Assembly: GCF_022374935.2 (NCBI RefSeq)
Contig: NZ_CP092430.2
Coordinates: 310,001-374,000 of the forward strand
Reading direction: 5' to 3'
Origin: Mycolicibacter virginiensis
GTDB lineage: Bacteria > Actinomycetota > Actinomycetes > Mycobacteriales > Mycobacteriaceae
Length of the DNA: 64,000 nt
The translations under genes and the position numbers were made by a program. Positions within the stretch are counted from its first letter, which is position 1; every line of letters starts with the position of its first letter. The notes under the pieces were generated by a model. It did no database searches. It was not told the origin of the DNA and worked only from the letters and a program-made list of their open reading frames with translations. Below are positions 19,259 through 27,265 of the stretch, piece by piece.

Positions 19259-20485
19259 GTGACCGAATCCAGGTATGCGTCGCTGTCCCGCGACGAGTTG
19301 GCTGTGCTCGTGCCCGAACTACTGCTGATCGGGCACATGATCGACCGTTCCGGCATGGCCTGGTGCATCTCGGAGTTCGGCCGCGAGGAAATGGTGCAGA
19401 TCGCCATCGAAGAGTGGGCGGGCTCCAGTCCCATCTACACCCAGCGGATGCAGCGCGCGTTGGGATACACCGGCAACGACGTATTCACCATCTTCAAGGG
19501 CCTGCAGTTCGACATCGGTTCCCCGCCGCAGTTCATGGACTTTCGCTTCACCGTCCATGACCGCTGGAACGGCGAGTTCGAGCTGGCCAGCTGCGGCGCG
19601 CTGCTCGACGTGGAGCCGATGGGCGACGACTACGTCTTCGGCATGTGCCACACCATCGAGGACCCGACCTTCGACGCAACCGCGGTGGCCACCAACGCCC
19701 ACGCCCAGTGCCGTCCGGTGCACCGGCCACCTCGCACGCCGTCGGACCGACAGCCGCACTGCCACTGGACCGTCATCATCGACGAGTCTTACCCGCCGGC
19801 CCAACCGATTCCCGCATTAGCGGTGATCAGCGAAAGCAAAGCCGCCACTTGGCAACTCGACGACATCGATGCCGCCGACGAAGGGTTGGCGGACTACTCC
19901 GGACCACTGTTGACCGACGTCGACTTCACCGCCTTCTCCCATTCGGCGCTGGTCCGCATCGCCGACGAGGTCTGCTTGCAGATGCACCTGCTTTACCTGT
20001 CCTTCGCGCTCGCGGTGCGCGCCCGGGCGGACTCCGATGAGTTGGCCGCATCAGTGGGCCGGCGCCAGCTCACCGGCCTGGCTGGGCTGGGCGCCCAGCG
20101 AATCAAGAACGCGCTGAAGCTTCCCGCGGACCTCGACGGCGCACTGCGCACCTTTGAACTGCACCCGCTGCTCAATCCGATCGGCTACGTGCGCGCCGAC
20201 ATCGGCGAGAACACCATCGCGGTGCACCCCTCGCCCGCACACGACGACGGTGCCTGGATCACGCTGTGCTCGCCGCAGGACGTCAATCCGCTGCAGGCCA
20301 TCGCGACGGCGGTGAACCCGCTGCTGCGGGTGGAGGTCGAGGGGTCTGAGAACGAGTGGACGGCTCGGCTGACCGAGACCGACAGTGAGGCAAAAGAACT
20401 GCCCGAGGTGATGGTGACCAAGGTCAGCAGCGGCGCGGATTTCGTGTTCCGCACTCGCAAGTCGTTGCCGCTAACGGTTGTATAA
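19259..20485 (+). CDS. Conserved protein of unknown function, Rv0311-like
   Basis: This 408-residue soluble protein is close in length and place to M. tuberculosis Rv0311. It has no signal peptide or membrane segment. The first half has several Trp/Cys and acidic residues (HDRWNGEFELASCGAL, FGMCHTIEDP, HCHW). Cys/His pairs such as CHTIED and HCHW could bind metal, but that is conjecture. It starts with GTG right after the putative promoter. I do not recognise a catalytic domain. Confidence 0.78.
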   Translation: MTESRYASLSRDELAVLVPELLLIGHMIDRSGMAWCISEFGREEMVQIAIEEWAGSSPIYTQRMQRALGYTGNDVFTIFKGLQFDIGSPPQFMDFRFTVHDRWNGEFELASCGALLDVEPMGDDYVFGMCHTIEDPTFDATAVATNAHAQCRPVHRPPRTPSDRQPHCHWTVIIDESYPPAQPIPALAVISESKAATWQLDDIDAADEGLADYSGPLLTDVDFTAFSHSALVRIADEVCLQMHLLYLSFALAVRARADSDELAASVGRRQLTGLAGLGAQRIKNALKLPADLDGALRTFELHPLLNPIGYVRADIGENTIAVHPSPAHDDGAWITLCSPQDVNPLQAIATAVNPLLRVEVEGSENEWTARLTETDSEAKELPEVMVTKVSSGADFVFRTRKSLPLTVV

Positions 20486-20569
20486 CCCTATGGTCTCGGC
20501 GGTGGTGGCTCGCCCCGCCGTCCCCCTATCGTGGTCACGACCGCCGTTGTCGATGCAAGGTAAGCAGCA

Positions 20570-21313
20570 ATGTACGACCCGCAGGCCGACGATGCCACCC
20601 AGGAAGCCGAGGCAATCGGAGCAACCGTGATGGCGCCGACGGCGCCCTCGGATGCGGGTTCCGGCGTTGTGGACGCGTTCGCCTGGTCGCAGGAGGACGG
20701 CAGTGCTGGCGCCGAACCGGTGCCCTACGTCCCTTTTGCCGAGGACCCCTACTACGACCAGGATCTGAGTACCGGACGCCGTTCGACGGTTTCGGTGCCT
20801 GCTGCGCCGATCCCCGGCCGTCGGGCACCTTCGCGGCTACCTCGGGTGGCGCTGATCGTGGGCATCGTGGTGGCGCTGGTCGCGGTTGCCGGGGCGCTCT
20901 ACAGCTTGACCCGCGGCCAGGACGACGAGACGCCGGTGGTTCCCGAAACCAGCGCCGTGGCGCCGCCGACCCCGACGCCCAGCACGCCGCCGCGGACCGG
21001 CGCTCCCGCGCCGCCGCCGGTGGCCACGACGTCAGCGCCGCCGCCGCAGACCACCACGGAGCCGCCGCCGCCGCCGACTACGACGACGGCGCCGCCCACC
21101 ACCACGACCACGCCGCCGCCGACCAGCACCACGACAACCACGACGGCTCCACCCACGCCGACCACGACGCCGCCGACCACGACGGTTCCGCCGACGACCA
21201 GCGAACCGCCCAGCACCACGGTGCCGCCGACCACCACCGTGCCGATGACCACCGAATACCTGCGCATCCCGTTGGTGCCGATTCCGATCCCGATCACGGT
21301 TCCGCAGAACTAG
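20570..21313 (+). CDS. Single-pass membrane protein with Thr/Pro-rich extracellular tail
   Basis: This 247-residue protein has an acidic cytoplasmic part (1-90), one membrane helix (VALIVGIVVALVAVAGALYS, about 93-112) and a long tail made almost only of Thr, Pro and Ser with a hydrophobic end (LVPIPIPITVPQ). It resembles the membrane-and-tail part of the Hsp70-like proteins at 30682-34027 but lacks their ATPase-like domain. Such tails may span the cell wall and be glycosylated; that is inference. Confidence 0.78.
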   Translation: MYDPQADDATQEAEAIGATVMAPTAPSDAGSGVVDAFAWSQEDGSAGAEPVPYVPFAEDPYYDQDLSTGRRSTVSVPAAPIPGRRAPSRLPRVALIVGIVVALVAVAGALYSLTRGQDDETPVVPETSAVAPPTPTPSTPPRTGAPAPPPVATTSAPPPQTTTEPPPPPTTTTAPPTTTTTPPPTSTTTTTTAPPTPTTTPPTTTVPPTTSEPPSTTVPPTTTVPMTTEYLRIPLVPIPIPITVPQN

Positions 21314-21403
21314 CCGCGCCGGCCGGCATTGCCTGAGATCGTGGCCGGATCCGCCTTGCGCAGGCACACTGGGGTGTGGCGACCAGCGTGAAAGGGGCTC
21401 GCA

Positions 21404-21799
21404 ATGGGCGACAACGGCGCCTTCGGATTCGACTCCGAGGATTTGGACCGAATGATGCGTGAGGCCGGCGAGGGGCTACGGGCCGCGTTCGACCGGTTCT
21501 CCGGCACGTTCGGCTCCGCCGGGGACCACCGGGCGGGCTGGGGTGCGATCTTCGCTGACCTGGCCCGGGCCGCGCGGGCCGAGCCGGCAACCGCCGGCGA
21601 GACCGGCGACGGAGTCTGGGCTATCTATACCGTCGGCGACGACGGGGCGGCGCGGGTCGAGCAGGTTTACGCCACCGAGATCGACGCCCTGCGGGCCAGT
21701 CAGCGCAATCCCGACCCGAAACGCCGGGTGCGGTTCCTGCCCTACGGGATTACCGTCGGCGTACTCGACGACAGTGCCGACGGCAGCGAGACAACCTAG
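21404..21799 (+). CDS. Small conserved protein, Rv0313-like by position
   Basis: This 131-residue soluble protein has no recognised domain. It has an amphipathic N-terminal helix (DSEDLDRMMREAGEGLRAAF) and a C-terminal part with alternating beta-type segments (WAIYTVGDDG, VRFLPYGITVGVLD). Length and place between the Thr/Pro-rich gene and the GH16 gene fit M. tuberculosis Rv0313. Function is unknown. Confidence 0.72.
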   Translation: MGDNGAFGFDSEDLDRMMREAGEGLRAAFDRFSGTFGSAGDHRAGWGAIFADLARAARAEPATAGETGDGVWAIYTVGDDGAARVEQVYATEIDALRASQRNPDPKRRVRFLPYGITVGVLDDSADGSETT

Positions 21800-21868
21800 A
21801 GGTGACATAGGCCACGCGGGCGGGCTTGCCTTGTTTGACACCGGTGCGGTGTGGGTTAGATTGCCACC

Positions 21869-22789
21869 GTGCCCGAGATGAACCGCCGCCAAGTCATGAT
21901 GATGCTGGGTGCCGGCGCATTGGCCGCCGCAGCCCCCACCCCCCAGGCCAGAGCCGTTCCCGCGGTCCCTGGAGCGCCGGGCGACCCGGCCCAGCCGCCG
22001 TCGGCCCCGGCCGACCCCGCTGCGCCTGCTGCGCCTGCTGCGCCTACGGCTACCGCCAAGCCCGGGGGCTTCATCTGGCACGACGAGTTCGACGGCCCGG
22101 CCGGCTCGGCTCCCGATGCTTCGAAGTGGACGATCTCGAACCACCGTACCCCGATCCGTCGCCCGGTCGGCTGGGACCGGCCCGAGTACTTCTACCAGTA
22201 CCGCGACAGCCGCAAGAACGTCTTCCTCGACGGCAAATCCAACCTGGTGATCCGGGGCACCCAAGAAGGCAACACCTACTTCGGTGGCCTGGTGCACGGC
22301 AACTGGCGCGGCGGCATCGGCACCACCTGGGAAGCCCGTATCAAGTTGAACTGCCAGACCGCGGGCTGCTGGCCCGGATGGTGGTTGTCCAACGACGACC
22401 CGGGCCGCGAGGGCGAAATCGACCTGATGGAGTGGTACGGCAACGGCGAGTGGCCCTCGGGCACCACCGTGCATGCCAACCCCTACGGCACCGCCTTCGA
22501 AACTTTCGCGATCCCGGTTGACGGCAACTGGCACAACTGGCGCGTCACCTGGAACCAGAGCGGGATGTACTTCTGGCAGGACTACGTCGAGGGCATGGAG
22601 CCCTACTTCTCCGTTCCCGCGGTCGGCATCGAGAACATCGACGAGCCGGGCCGGGAGTGGCCGTTCAACGACCCCGGCTACACGGTGTTCCCGATTCTGA
22701 ACCTTGCCATCGGCGGATCCGGCGGCGGCGACGCCCGGGTGGGCAGCTACCCGGCCGACATGCTGATCGACTGGGTGCGGGTCTTCTAG
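21869..22789 (+). CDS. Secreted GH16 beta-1,3-glucanase-like protein (Rv0315 type)
   Basis: This protein of about 306 residues has a Tat-type signal (MNRRQVMMMLGAGALAAAA) and a Pro/Ala linker, then a GH16 domain. The catalytic box GEIDLMEW gives Glu183 and Glu188 as nucleophile and acid/base around Asp185 (numbering from GTG). It would hydrolyse beta-1,3-glucan-like chains outside the cell. The start is GTG 21869 or ATG 21878; the latter puts the twin-Arg signal right at the N-terminus. A paralogue lies at 24902, and a decayed copy of the 3' end of this gene follows. Confidence 0.88.
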   Translation: MPEMNRRQVMMMLGAGALAAAAPTPQARAVPAVPGAPGDPAQPPSAPADPAAPAAPAAPTATAKPGGFIWHDEFDGPAGSAPDASKWTISNHRTPIRRPVGWDRPEYFYQYRDSRKNVFLDGKSNLVIRGTQEGNTYFGGLVHGNWRGGIGTTWEARIKLNCQTAGCWPGWWLSNDDPGREGEIDLMEWYGNGEWPSGTTVHANPYGTAFETFAIPVDGNWHNWRVTWNQSGMYFWQDYVEGMEPYFSVPAVGIENIDEPGREWPFNDPGYTVFPILNLAIGGSGGGDARVGSYPADMLIDWVRVF

Positions 22790-22814
22790 GACGCCGCTGT
22801 TAGGACGCCGCTGT
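22787..22814. repeat. Two-copy 14-base tandem repeat at the GH16 stop codon
   Basis: TAGGACGCCGCTGT is present twice in succession, the first copy containing the stop codon of the GH16 gene. It marks a local duplication next to the decayed GH16 tail. Confidence 0.85.
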
Positions 22815-22877
22815 GCCGAGTGCCTTGGGTATCGGCGCACGTGAGCGCCAGCACGATCGGTGGCGCAGGCGCTGCTC

Positions 22878-22957
22878 GGATCGTCGGCTCGTAACTCGCG
22901 CCCAGGTTGGTCAGCTGCCCGGCGGACATGCGGATCGACGCGGTGCAGGCGCTCTAG
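22878..22957 (+). pseudogene. Decayed 3' end of a GH16 glucanase gene
   Basis: This 80-base segment aligns with the last 75 bases of the upstream GH16 gene. Both start GGATC, contain GGTCAGCTGCCCGGC or its counterpart GGCAGCTACCCGGC, then GACATG-GATCGAC-GGTGC, and end in a TAG stop. Mismatches and small indels break the frame. It is best read as the relic of a duplicated or deleted third GH16 copy. Confidence 0.6.
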
Positions 22958-23160
22958 AGGCGTCTACCGGGGTGACTTGAGTGCGGGTTCCGGACCGCGG
23001 GGAGTTCGTGCACTAATCGCGACGCGGGTTCTTTTGCTTCCGCCGCCTGCCGGAAACGTTAACGAAACCGGCTGTCTTTCACAGGTTCTCGAACAAGTTC
23101 GCTTCCTTGGCTACCGGTCAGTAGGGATTTGGAAGCCGTGCCCGGCTCGGCGAGTCAGTG

Positions 23161-23176
23161 TGTGATTTGCATCACA
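23161..23176. promoter_or_regulatory. CRP-type binding site
   Basis: TGTGATTTGCATCACA is a perfect match to TGTGA-N6-TCACA, the site class bound by mycobacterial Crp (Rv3676). It lies about 190 bases upstream of the PGRS gene start and is the only such site I found in the intergenic regions. Confidence 0.65.
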
Positions 23177-23366
23177 TTATTGCGACGTTCATGTGGAATC
23201 CGTTGCAGCTCAGCGGCATTGGCGAGTGACTAGACACCCGTCAAGCTGGACAAGGTCCGGCACGAATGAGTATCGCTGAGGTAGCGTCCCACTCGCTCGC
23301 CATCTAAGGCGACGCTGAGGGAGACACGACTGCCTGACGGCAAGTCCACAGGAGGGGATTTCTTTG

Positions 23367-24794
23367 ATGAGTCAACGTCACAACGGTGGCGCGCGTCGGC
23401 GCGTGGTGGGCGCTGGGGGCGCCGTGGGTGCATTCCTGGCCCTGGGTCTGAGCCCGCTCGCCGCAGCTCCGGCCGCCAACGCGGACTTCGACTTTGACTT
23501 CGGCGATGTGCTGAGCGCGCTCGGTTGGGACGACTCGTCCCACGGCGCTGCGGGATTCGACGGCTCGAGCTTTGACTTGGCCCTGCCTGGAGCCGCAGAC
23601 AGCACTGGGCTGGAAGGCATCTACGACTCGATCTACAGCAGCATCCACTCGGTGGGCGACATGCTGATTCCGATCTTCGATGCGACCGGCATCAACACGC
23701 TGTTCGCGTTCGGTGACAGCTGCGGCTTGATCTGCGACGGCGTGAACGCGTCGCTCAGCGACGACGGTGTGCTGACCGAGGCCACCAACGGTGGTCTGCT
23801 GTTCGGTGACGGCGGCAACGGCATCGCCGGTTCCGCCGGTGGTGACGCCGGCCTGATCGGCAACGGTGGCGACGGCGGCGCCGGCGCGCTGGGTGTCATC
23901 AAGGACGCCGAGGGCAACGTGGTCGAGGGCACCAACAACGGTGGCGATGGTGGCGCCGGCGGTTCGTTGCTGGGCAACGGTGGCAACGGTGGCGTCGGCG
24001 CCGCCAATGGTGGCAACGGTGGCAACGGTGGCTCTGCGGCGCTGCTGGGTGCCGGTGGCGATGGTGGCGTCGGCGGTGCCGGCAGCACTGGAGCCAAGGG
24101 GGACAACGCAACTAACACGACGGCCGCGGAGACCGGTGCCAAGGGTGGCAACGGCGGCAACGGTGGCAACGGTGGCAACGGCGGCTCGCTTATCGGTAGC
24201 GGCGGTAACTCCGGCGCCGGTGGTGTCGGTGGCACTGGTGGTGCCGGTGGAGACGGCTCGCTCGTCAACACCACGTTCAACAACAACGGTGGTAACGGTG
24301 GCGTCGGTGGCGAGGGCGGTGCGGCCGGTGCGAAGGCTGGAACCGCGGGCATCCTCGGTGGCAGCGCCGGCACGATCGGCAACGGTGGTAATGGTGGCGT
24401 CGGTGGCGCTGGCGGTACTGCTGGGTTCGGTGCGACCGCCGGTACCGGTGGCACCGGTGGTGCCGGCGGCGACTCGACGTCGGGCAACGGTGGCAACGGC
24501 GGCGTCGGTGGCGCCGGTGGGGCTCGTGGCTCGAACGGTCTGGCGTCCGGTACGGGCGGCGTCGGTGGCGCTGGCGGCGACAGCGCCACTGCTACCGGTG
24601 GCAACGGTGGTACCGGTGGTGCGGGCGGCAGCGCTTCCGGCGGGCTCACCGCCGGCGACGGCGGCCACGGGGGTGCTGGTGGCGCCTCCGGCGAGACCGC
24701 TGGTGCACCGGGCTCCGCCGGCGCCGACAACAACGGGACCAACCCGGGTGCTGGTGGCCAGGGCGGCGCCGGCGCTGCTCCAGCAGCCGGCTAG
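23367..24794 (+). CDS. Secreted PGRS-repeat protein without a PE domain
   Basis: This 475-residue protein has a signal peptide (RRRVVGAGGAVGAFLALGLS to ANA, about 1-40), then a non-repetitive acidic region to about 140 with one Cys pair (CGLIC). A long Gly-Ala-Asn array of GGxGG/NGGNGG repeats, the PGRS type, follows to the end. It has no PE domain, so it should leave by Sec or Tat rather than type VII. ATG 23367 has GGAGGGG spaced correctly. It sits between two GH16 glucanase genes and ends at a strong palindrome. Confidence 0.85.
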   Translation: MSQRHNGGARRRVVGAGGAVGAFLALGLSPLAAAPAANADFDFDFGDVLSALGWDDSSHGAAGFDGSSFDLALPGAADSTGLEGIYDSIYSSIHSVGDMLIPIFDATGINTLFAFGDSCGLICDGVNASLSDDGVLTEATNGGLLFGDGGNGIAGSAGGDAGLIGNGGDGGAGALGVIKDAEGNVVEGTNNGGDGGAGGSLLGNGGNGGVGAANGGNGGNGGSAALLGAGGDGGVGGAGSTGAKGDNATNTTAAETGAKGGNGGNGGNGGNGGSLIGSGGNSGAGGVGGTGGAGGDGSLVNTTFNNNGGNGGVGGEGGAAGAKAGTAGILGGSAGTIGNGGNGGVGGAGGTAGFGATAGTGGTGGAGGDSTSGNGGNGGVGGAGGARGSNGLASGTGGVGGAGGDSATATGGNGGTGGAGGSASGGLTAGDGGHGGAGGASGETAGAPGSAGADNNGTNPGAGGQGGAGAAPAAG

Positions 24795-24816
24795 TCGCTC
24801 GCGACAACACGCGACG

Positions 24817-24850
24817 GAAGCCCCGCACGCCTGCAGGCGTGCGGGGCTTC
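24817..24850. terminator. Perfect 34-base palindrome, probable terminator
   Basis: GAAGCCCCGCACGCCTG pairs exactly with its reverse complement immediately after it, a 17-base arm on each side, 22 bases after the PGRS stop. There is no U-tract. It is a GC-rich hairpin of the kind mycobacteria use for termination and could work in both directions. Confidence 0.75.
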
Positions 24851-24901
24851 TGCCATTGAGTGCCATTGATGCCCAGGCCGCTGTAGTGGTTTCATGCGAA
24901 G

Positions 24902-25723
24902 GTGGCCGAGATAAATCGACGCAGCCTGATGTTGACCACGGGAATCGGCATGCTCGCCGCCGCGATGCGCCTGCCGGAGGCATGGGCACGGCCCGGGCCC
25001 GCCGATCCACTGCCCGCCGCCCCGTCGCAGACCTACCTGTTCAGCGACGAGTTCGATGGCCCGGCCGGTTCCGCGCCGGATCCGTCCAAGTGGGCGGTGG
25101 CGCAGGCCCGGGAATCGATGAAAGACCCGACATTTTGGGAGCGTCCCGAGAACGTCGGCCAATACCGCGACGATCGCAAGAACGTGTTCGTCGACGGCAA
25201 GTCGAACCTTGTGCTGCGCGCCGCCAAAGATGCCGACACCTACTACAGCGGCAAGATCCAGAGCCGGTGGATGGGCGGTATCGGGCACACCTGGGAAGCA
25301 CGGATCAAGCTGAACTGCCTCACTGCCGGGGCTTGGCCCGCGTGGTGGATGGGCAACGAGGACCAGGGCGAGATCGACGTGCTGGAGTGGTACGGCAACG
25401 GCAATTGGCCGTCGGCGACCACCGTCCATACGAGAGCGAACGGTGCCGAATGGGCAACCCAACAGATTTCAATGGACTCCGCCTGGCACACCTGGCGGTG
25501 CCGCTGGGACGCCGACGGTATTCGATTCTGGCGCGACTATGTCGAGGGTGCTGCGCCCTACTTCACCGTTCCGGCGAACTCGATCGCGGATTGGCCATTC
25601 AATAACCCTGGCTACCAAGTATTTTCGGTGCTAAACCTAGCTGTGGCCGGTTCAGGCGGCGGCGATCCTCGACCGGGCAGTTATCCCGCAGAGATGCTCG
25701 TCGACTGGATCCGAGTCTCCTAA
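24902..25723 (+). CDS. Secreted GH16 beta-1,3-glucanase-like protein
   Basis: This 273-residue protein starts at GTG 24902. A Tat-type signal (INRRSLMLTTGIGMLAAAM) precedes a GH16 domain with catalytic GEIDVLEW (Glu157, Asp159, Glu162). It is a paralogue of the protein at 21869, sharing DEFDGPAGSAPD, GGIG-TWEARIKLNC and WPFN-PGY. It lacks the Pro/Ala linker. Both copies flank the PGRS gene. Its 3' end overlaps the convergent gene by four bases. Confidence 0.88.
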   Translation: MAEINRRSLMLTTGIGMLAAAMRLPEAWARPGPADPLPAAPSQTYLFSDEFDGPAGSAPDPSKWAVAQARESMKDPTFWERPENVGQYRDDRKNVFVDGKSNLVLRAAKDADTYYSGKIQSRWMGGIGHTWEARIKLNCLTAGAWPAWWMGNEDQGEIDVLEWYGNGNWPSATTVHTRANGAEWATQQISMDSAWHTWRCRWDADGIRFWRDYVEGAAPYFTVPANSIADWPFNNPGYQVFSVLNLAVAGSGGGDPRPGSYPAEMLVDWIRVS

Positions 25724-26613
25724 AGCGGGCTTGCCTCTCCGGTCCCGCTCGGATCGGCACCACGTTCGCGGGCTTCGAGCCAAGTAACACCTTGTTCGGC
25801 TGCTCGGATCAGCGCACCCCGCTCGCCGAAATAGCCCGCAATCAAACCGAATCCGGGCAAAGAGCCTAAGCGCTGATAGAGCTTCTTCGGGTGCGGGCGT
25901 TTGCTCACCTCGTCAAAGGTCGCCCGCAGGATGCCGGCCAATTGCCAGACCGTCCGGGTGATCACCACCGGAGTCGACGACGTGATCGACGCCAGCGGCT
26001 TCCATCCCGGCGGCGGTGTAATGGGAAGCGGTGCGGGATCGGGTTGTGTTGGTACCTCCACGGTCTCGGGCAGATGCCGCCCGCACAGCACGTCGGCGAG
26101 CAACCGCACCTGCTCACGCCGGTCGGTGACGCCATACTCGCGGGCCAGCGCGCACAACACGATGGCGTGATTGACGAATCCCGCCAGCTCGCCCACCGGG
26201 ACCAGTCTGGCCAGCAATCCGAACGCCCCGGGGGAGGCGACCACCAGAGTGTTGATCGCACCGACCCGGTGCACCCACCAGTGCGCGCGTTGCTCGCGGC
26301 TCATCCGCTCCCAGGCCGCGGTGCCGGGCAGGTCCGCGGCATTGATGAGCTGTGCTCCGGCGTTCAGGGCGCGGTTGGTGACGCTGGGACCGCGACCGGC
26401 CTCGTTGCGGCGCCGCCGCAGCCGAAACCGCCGGATGCGATGGGCTAGGCCGTGCGGTGGCCGCAGCAGCCGGTGAGAGCGTTTACGCAGCCCGATCGGA
26501 TCCGCCTCGGCGAGCAGGTCGAGCAGCGGGTCGATCACCGCGACCGCGCGGCCCAGTGCATCAGCGACCTCGGTGTCGGTCAGGGTGGCATGTGGCTTCG
26601 GAAACAGACCCAT
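25720..26613 (-). CDS. Conserved hypothetical protein
   Basis: This 297-residue protein has a basic region near 48-70 (RLLRPPHGLAHRIRRFRLRR) and two moderately hydrophobic segments (VGAINTLVVASPGAFGLLARLV and LPGFGLIAGYFGERGALIRAA). It may be membrane-associated. No catalytic motif is seen. It lies downstream of, and on the same strand as, the TetR gene with a 19-base gap, so it may belong to the SDR-TetR operon. I do not recognise the family. Confidence 0.68.
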   Translation of the reverse strand: MGLFPKPHATLTDTEVADALGRAVAVIDPLLDLLAEADPIGLRKRSHRLLRPPHGLAHRIRRFRLRRRRNEAGRGPSVTNRALNAGAQLINAADLPGTAAWERMSREQRAHWWVHRVGAINTLVVASPGAFGLLARLVPVGELAGFVNHAIVLCALAREYGVTDRREQVRLLADVLCGRHLPETVEVPTQPDPAPLPITPPPGWKPLASITSSTPVVITRTVWQLAGILRATFDEVSKRPHPKKLYQRLGSLPGFGLIAGYFGERGALIRAAEQGVTWLEARERGADPSGTGEASPL

Positions 26614-26632
26614 ACCGCTGATTGTGGCGGGA

Positions 26633-27265
26633 TCAGCCGGCGTGGGGGGCGTTTGGCGCGAGTGCGCCGCGCAGCGCGACTTCGGCCAGCCGCCGCGCGT
26701 GGTCCTCGGTGAGCGGGTAATGACCGGTCATGCGGCGAAAGATGAGCGGCCCGAACAGCAGATCGATGATGTCGTCGATAGCGATGTCGGCATCGACATC
26801 GCCGCGAGTGACTCCCCGTTGCCACAGTTCGCTGATGGCGGCGCGGCGACCGCCGAGAAAGTACTCCCGAAAATAGGCGGCGCCCGCCGGATCCTCTACG
26901 CAGGCTGCGAGCAACTGCGCGAACACGTCACCGCGGGCGCTGGTGTAGAACGCCGAGACCCGCACCACCTGTTCGGTGAGATCGCCGACGGCGCTTCCGG
27001 TGTCCGGCAAGGGCAGATCCTGGGCCATCATCGCGCCGAACGCCTCGGCGGCCACCGCAGTGCGCGACGGCCAGTGCTTGTAGATGGTGGCCTTGCTGGC
27101 CCCGGACCGGGCCGCGATCGCGTCGACGGTCGTGGCGGCGTAGCCGCCCTCGTCGAGGAGTTGTGCGGTCGCATCCAAGATCGCCTGATGGATGCGATCG
27201 CTGCGAGCGCCGGTGGGGCGGGCGAAGGTGTATTCGGCCGCCCCACCGACGTTTTCAGGCGACAT
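26633..27265 (-). CDS. TetR-family regulator
   Basis: This 210-residue protein has a helix-turn-helix at about 44-65 (TTVDAIAARSGASKATIYKH). Its start overlaps the end of the SDR gene by 11 bases, so both are cotranscribed. The inverted repeat upstream of the SDR gene is the likely operator. The ligand domain gives no hint of the inducer. Confidence 0.88.
   Translation of the reverse strand: MSPENVGGAAEYTFARPTGARSDRIHQAILDATAQLLDEGGYAATTVDAIAARSGASKATIYKHWPSRTAVAAEAFGAMMAQDLPLPDTGSAVGDLTEQVVRVSAFYTSARGDVFAQLLAACVEDPAGAAYFREYFLGGRRAAISELWQRGVTRGDVDADIAIDDIIDLLFGPLIFRRMTGHYPLTEDHARRLAEVALRGALAPNAPHAG

Larger units (their letters stand above)
22790..23366. other. 577-base intergenic stretch upstream of the PGRS gene
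   Basis: No supported gene lies here. It holds the 14-base duplication, a decayed copy of a GH16 gene end (22878-22957), a perfect CRP-type palindrome (23161-23176) and the ribosome site of the PGRS gene (GGAGGGG at 23351-23357). Base composition becomes AT-richer between about 23030 and 23280, as expected for a promoter region. Confidence 0.7.

Noticed and set aside
21476..22840. 454-codon minus-strand frame opposite the GH16 gene
   Set aside because: It is antisense to the GH16 gene, which has a signal peptide and catalytic box; the antisense product has no recognisable features.
23090..23101. CGAAC-AA-GTTCG, like a LexA SOS box
   Set aside because: The mycobacterial SOS box needs four bases between the half sites (CGAAC-N4-GTTCG); here there are two, and the next gene is not a DNA-repair gene.
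23780..24790. Dense short repeats suggestive of CRISPR or satellite
   Set aside because: They are in-frame GGxGG codons of the PGRS protein without regular spacers.
23304..25010. Long antisense frame across the PGRS gene
   Set aside because: Its Ala/Thr/Val repeats are the reverse complement of the Gly/Asn PGRS array; no start site or domain.
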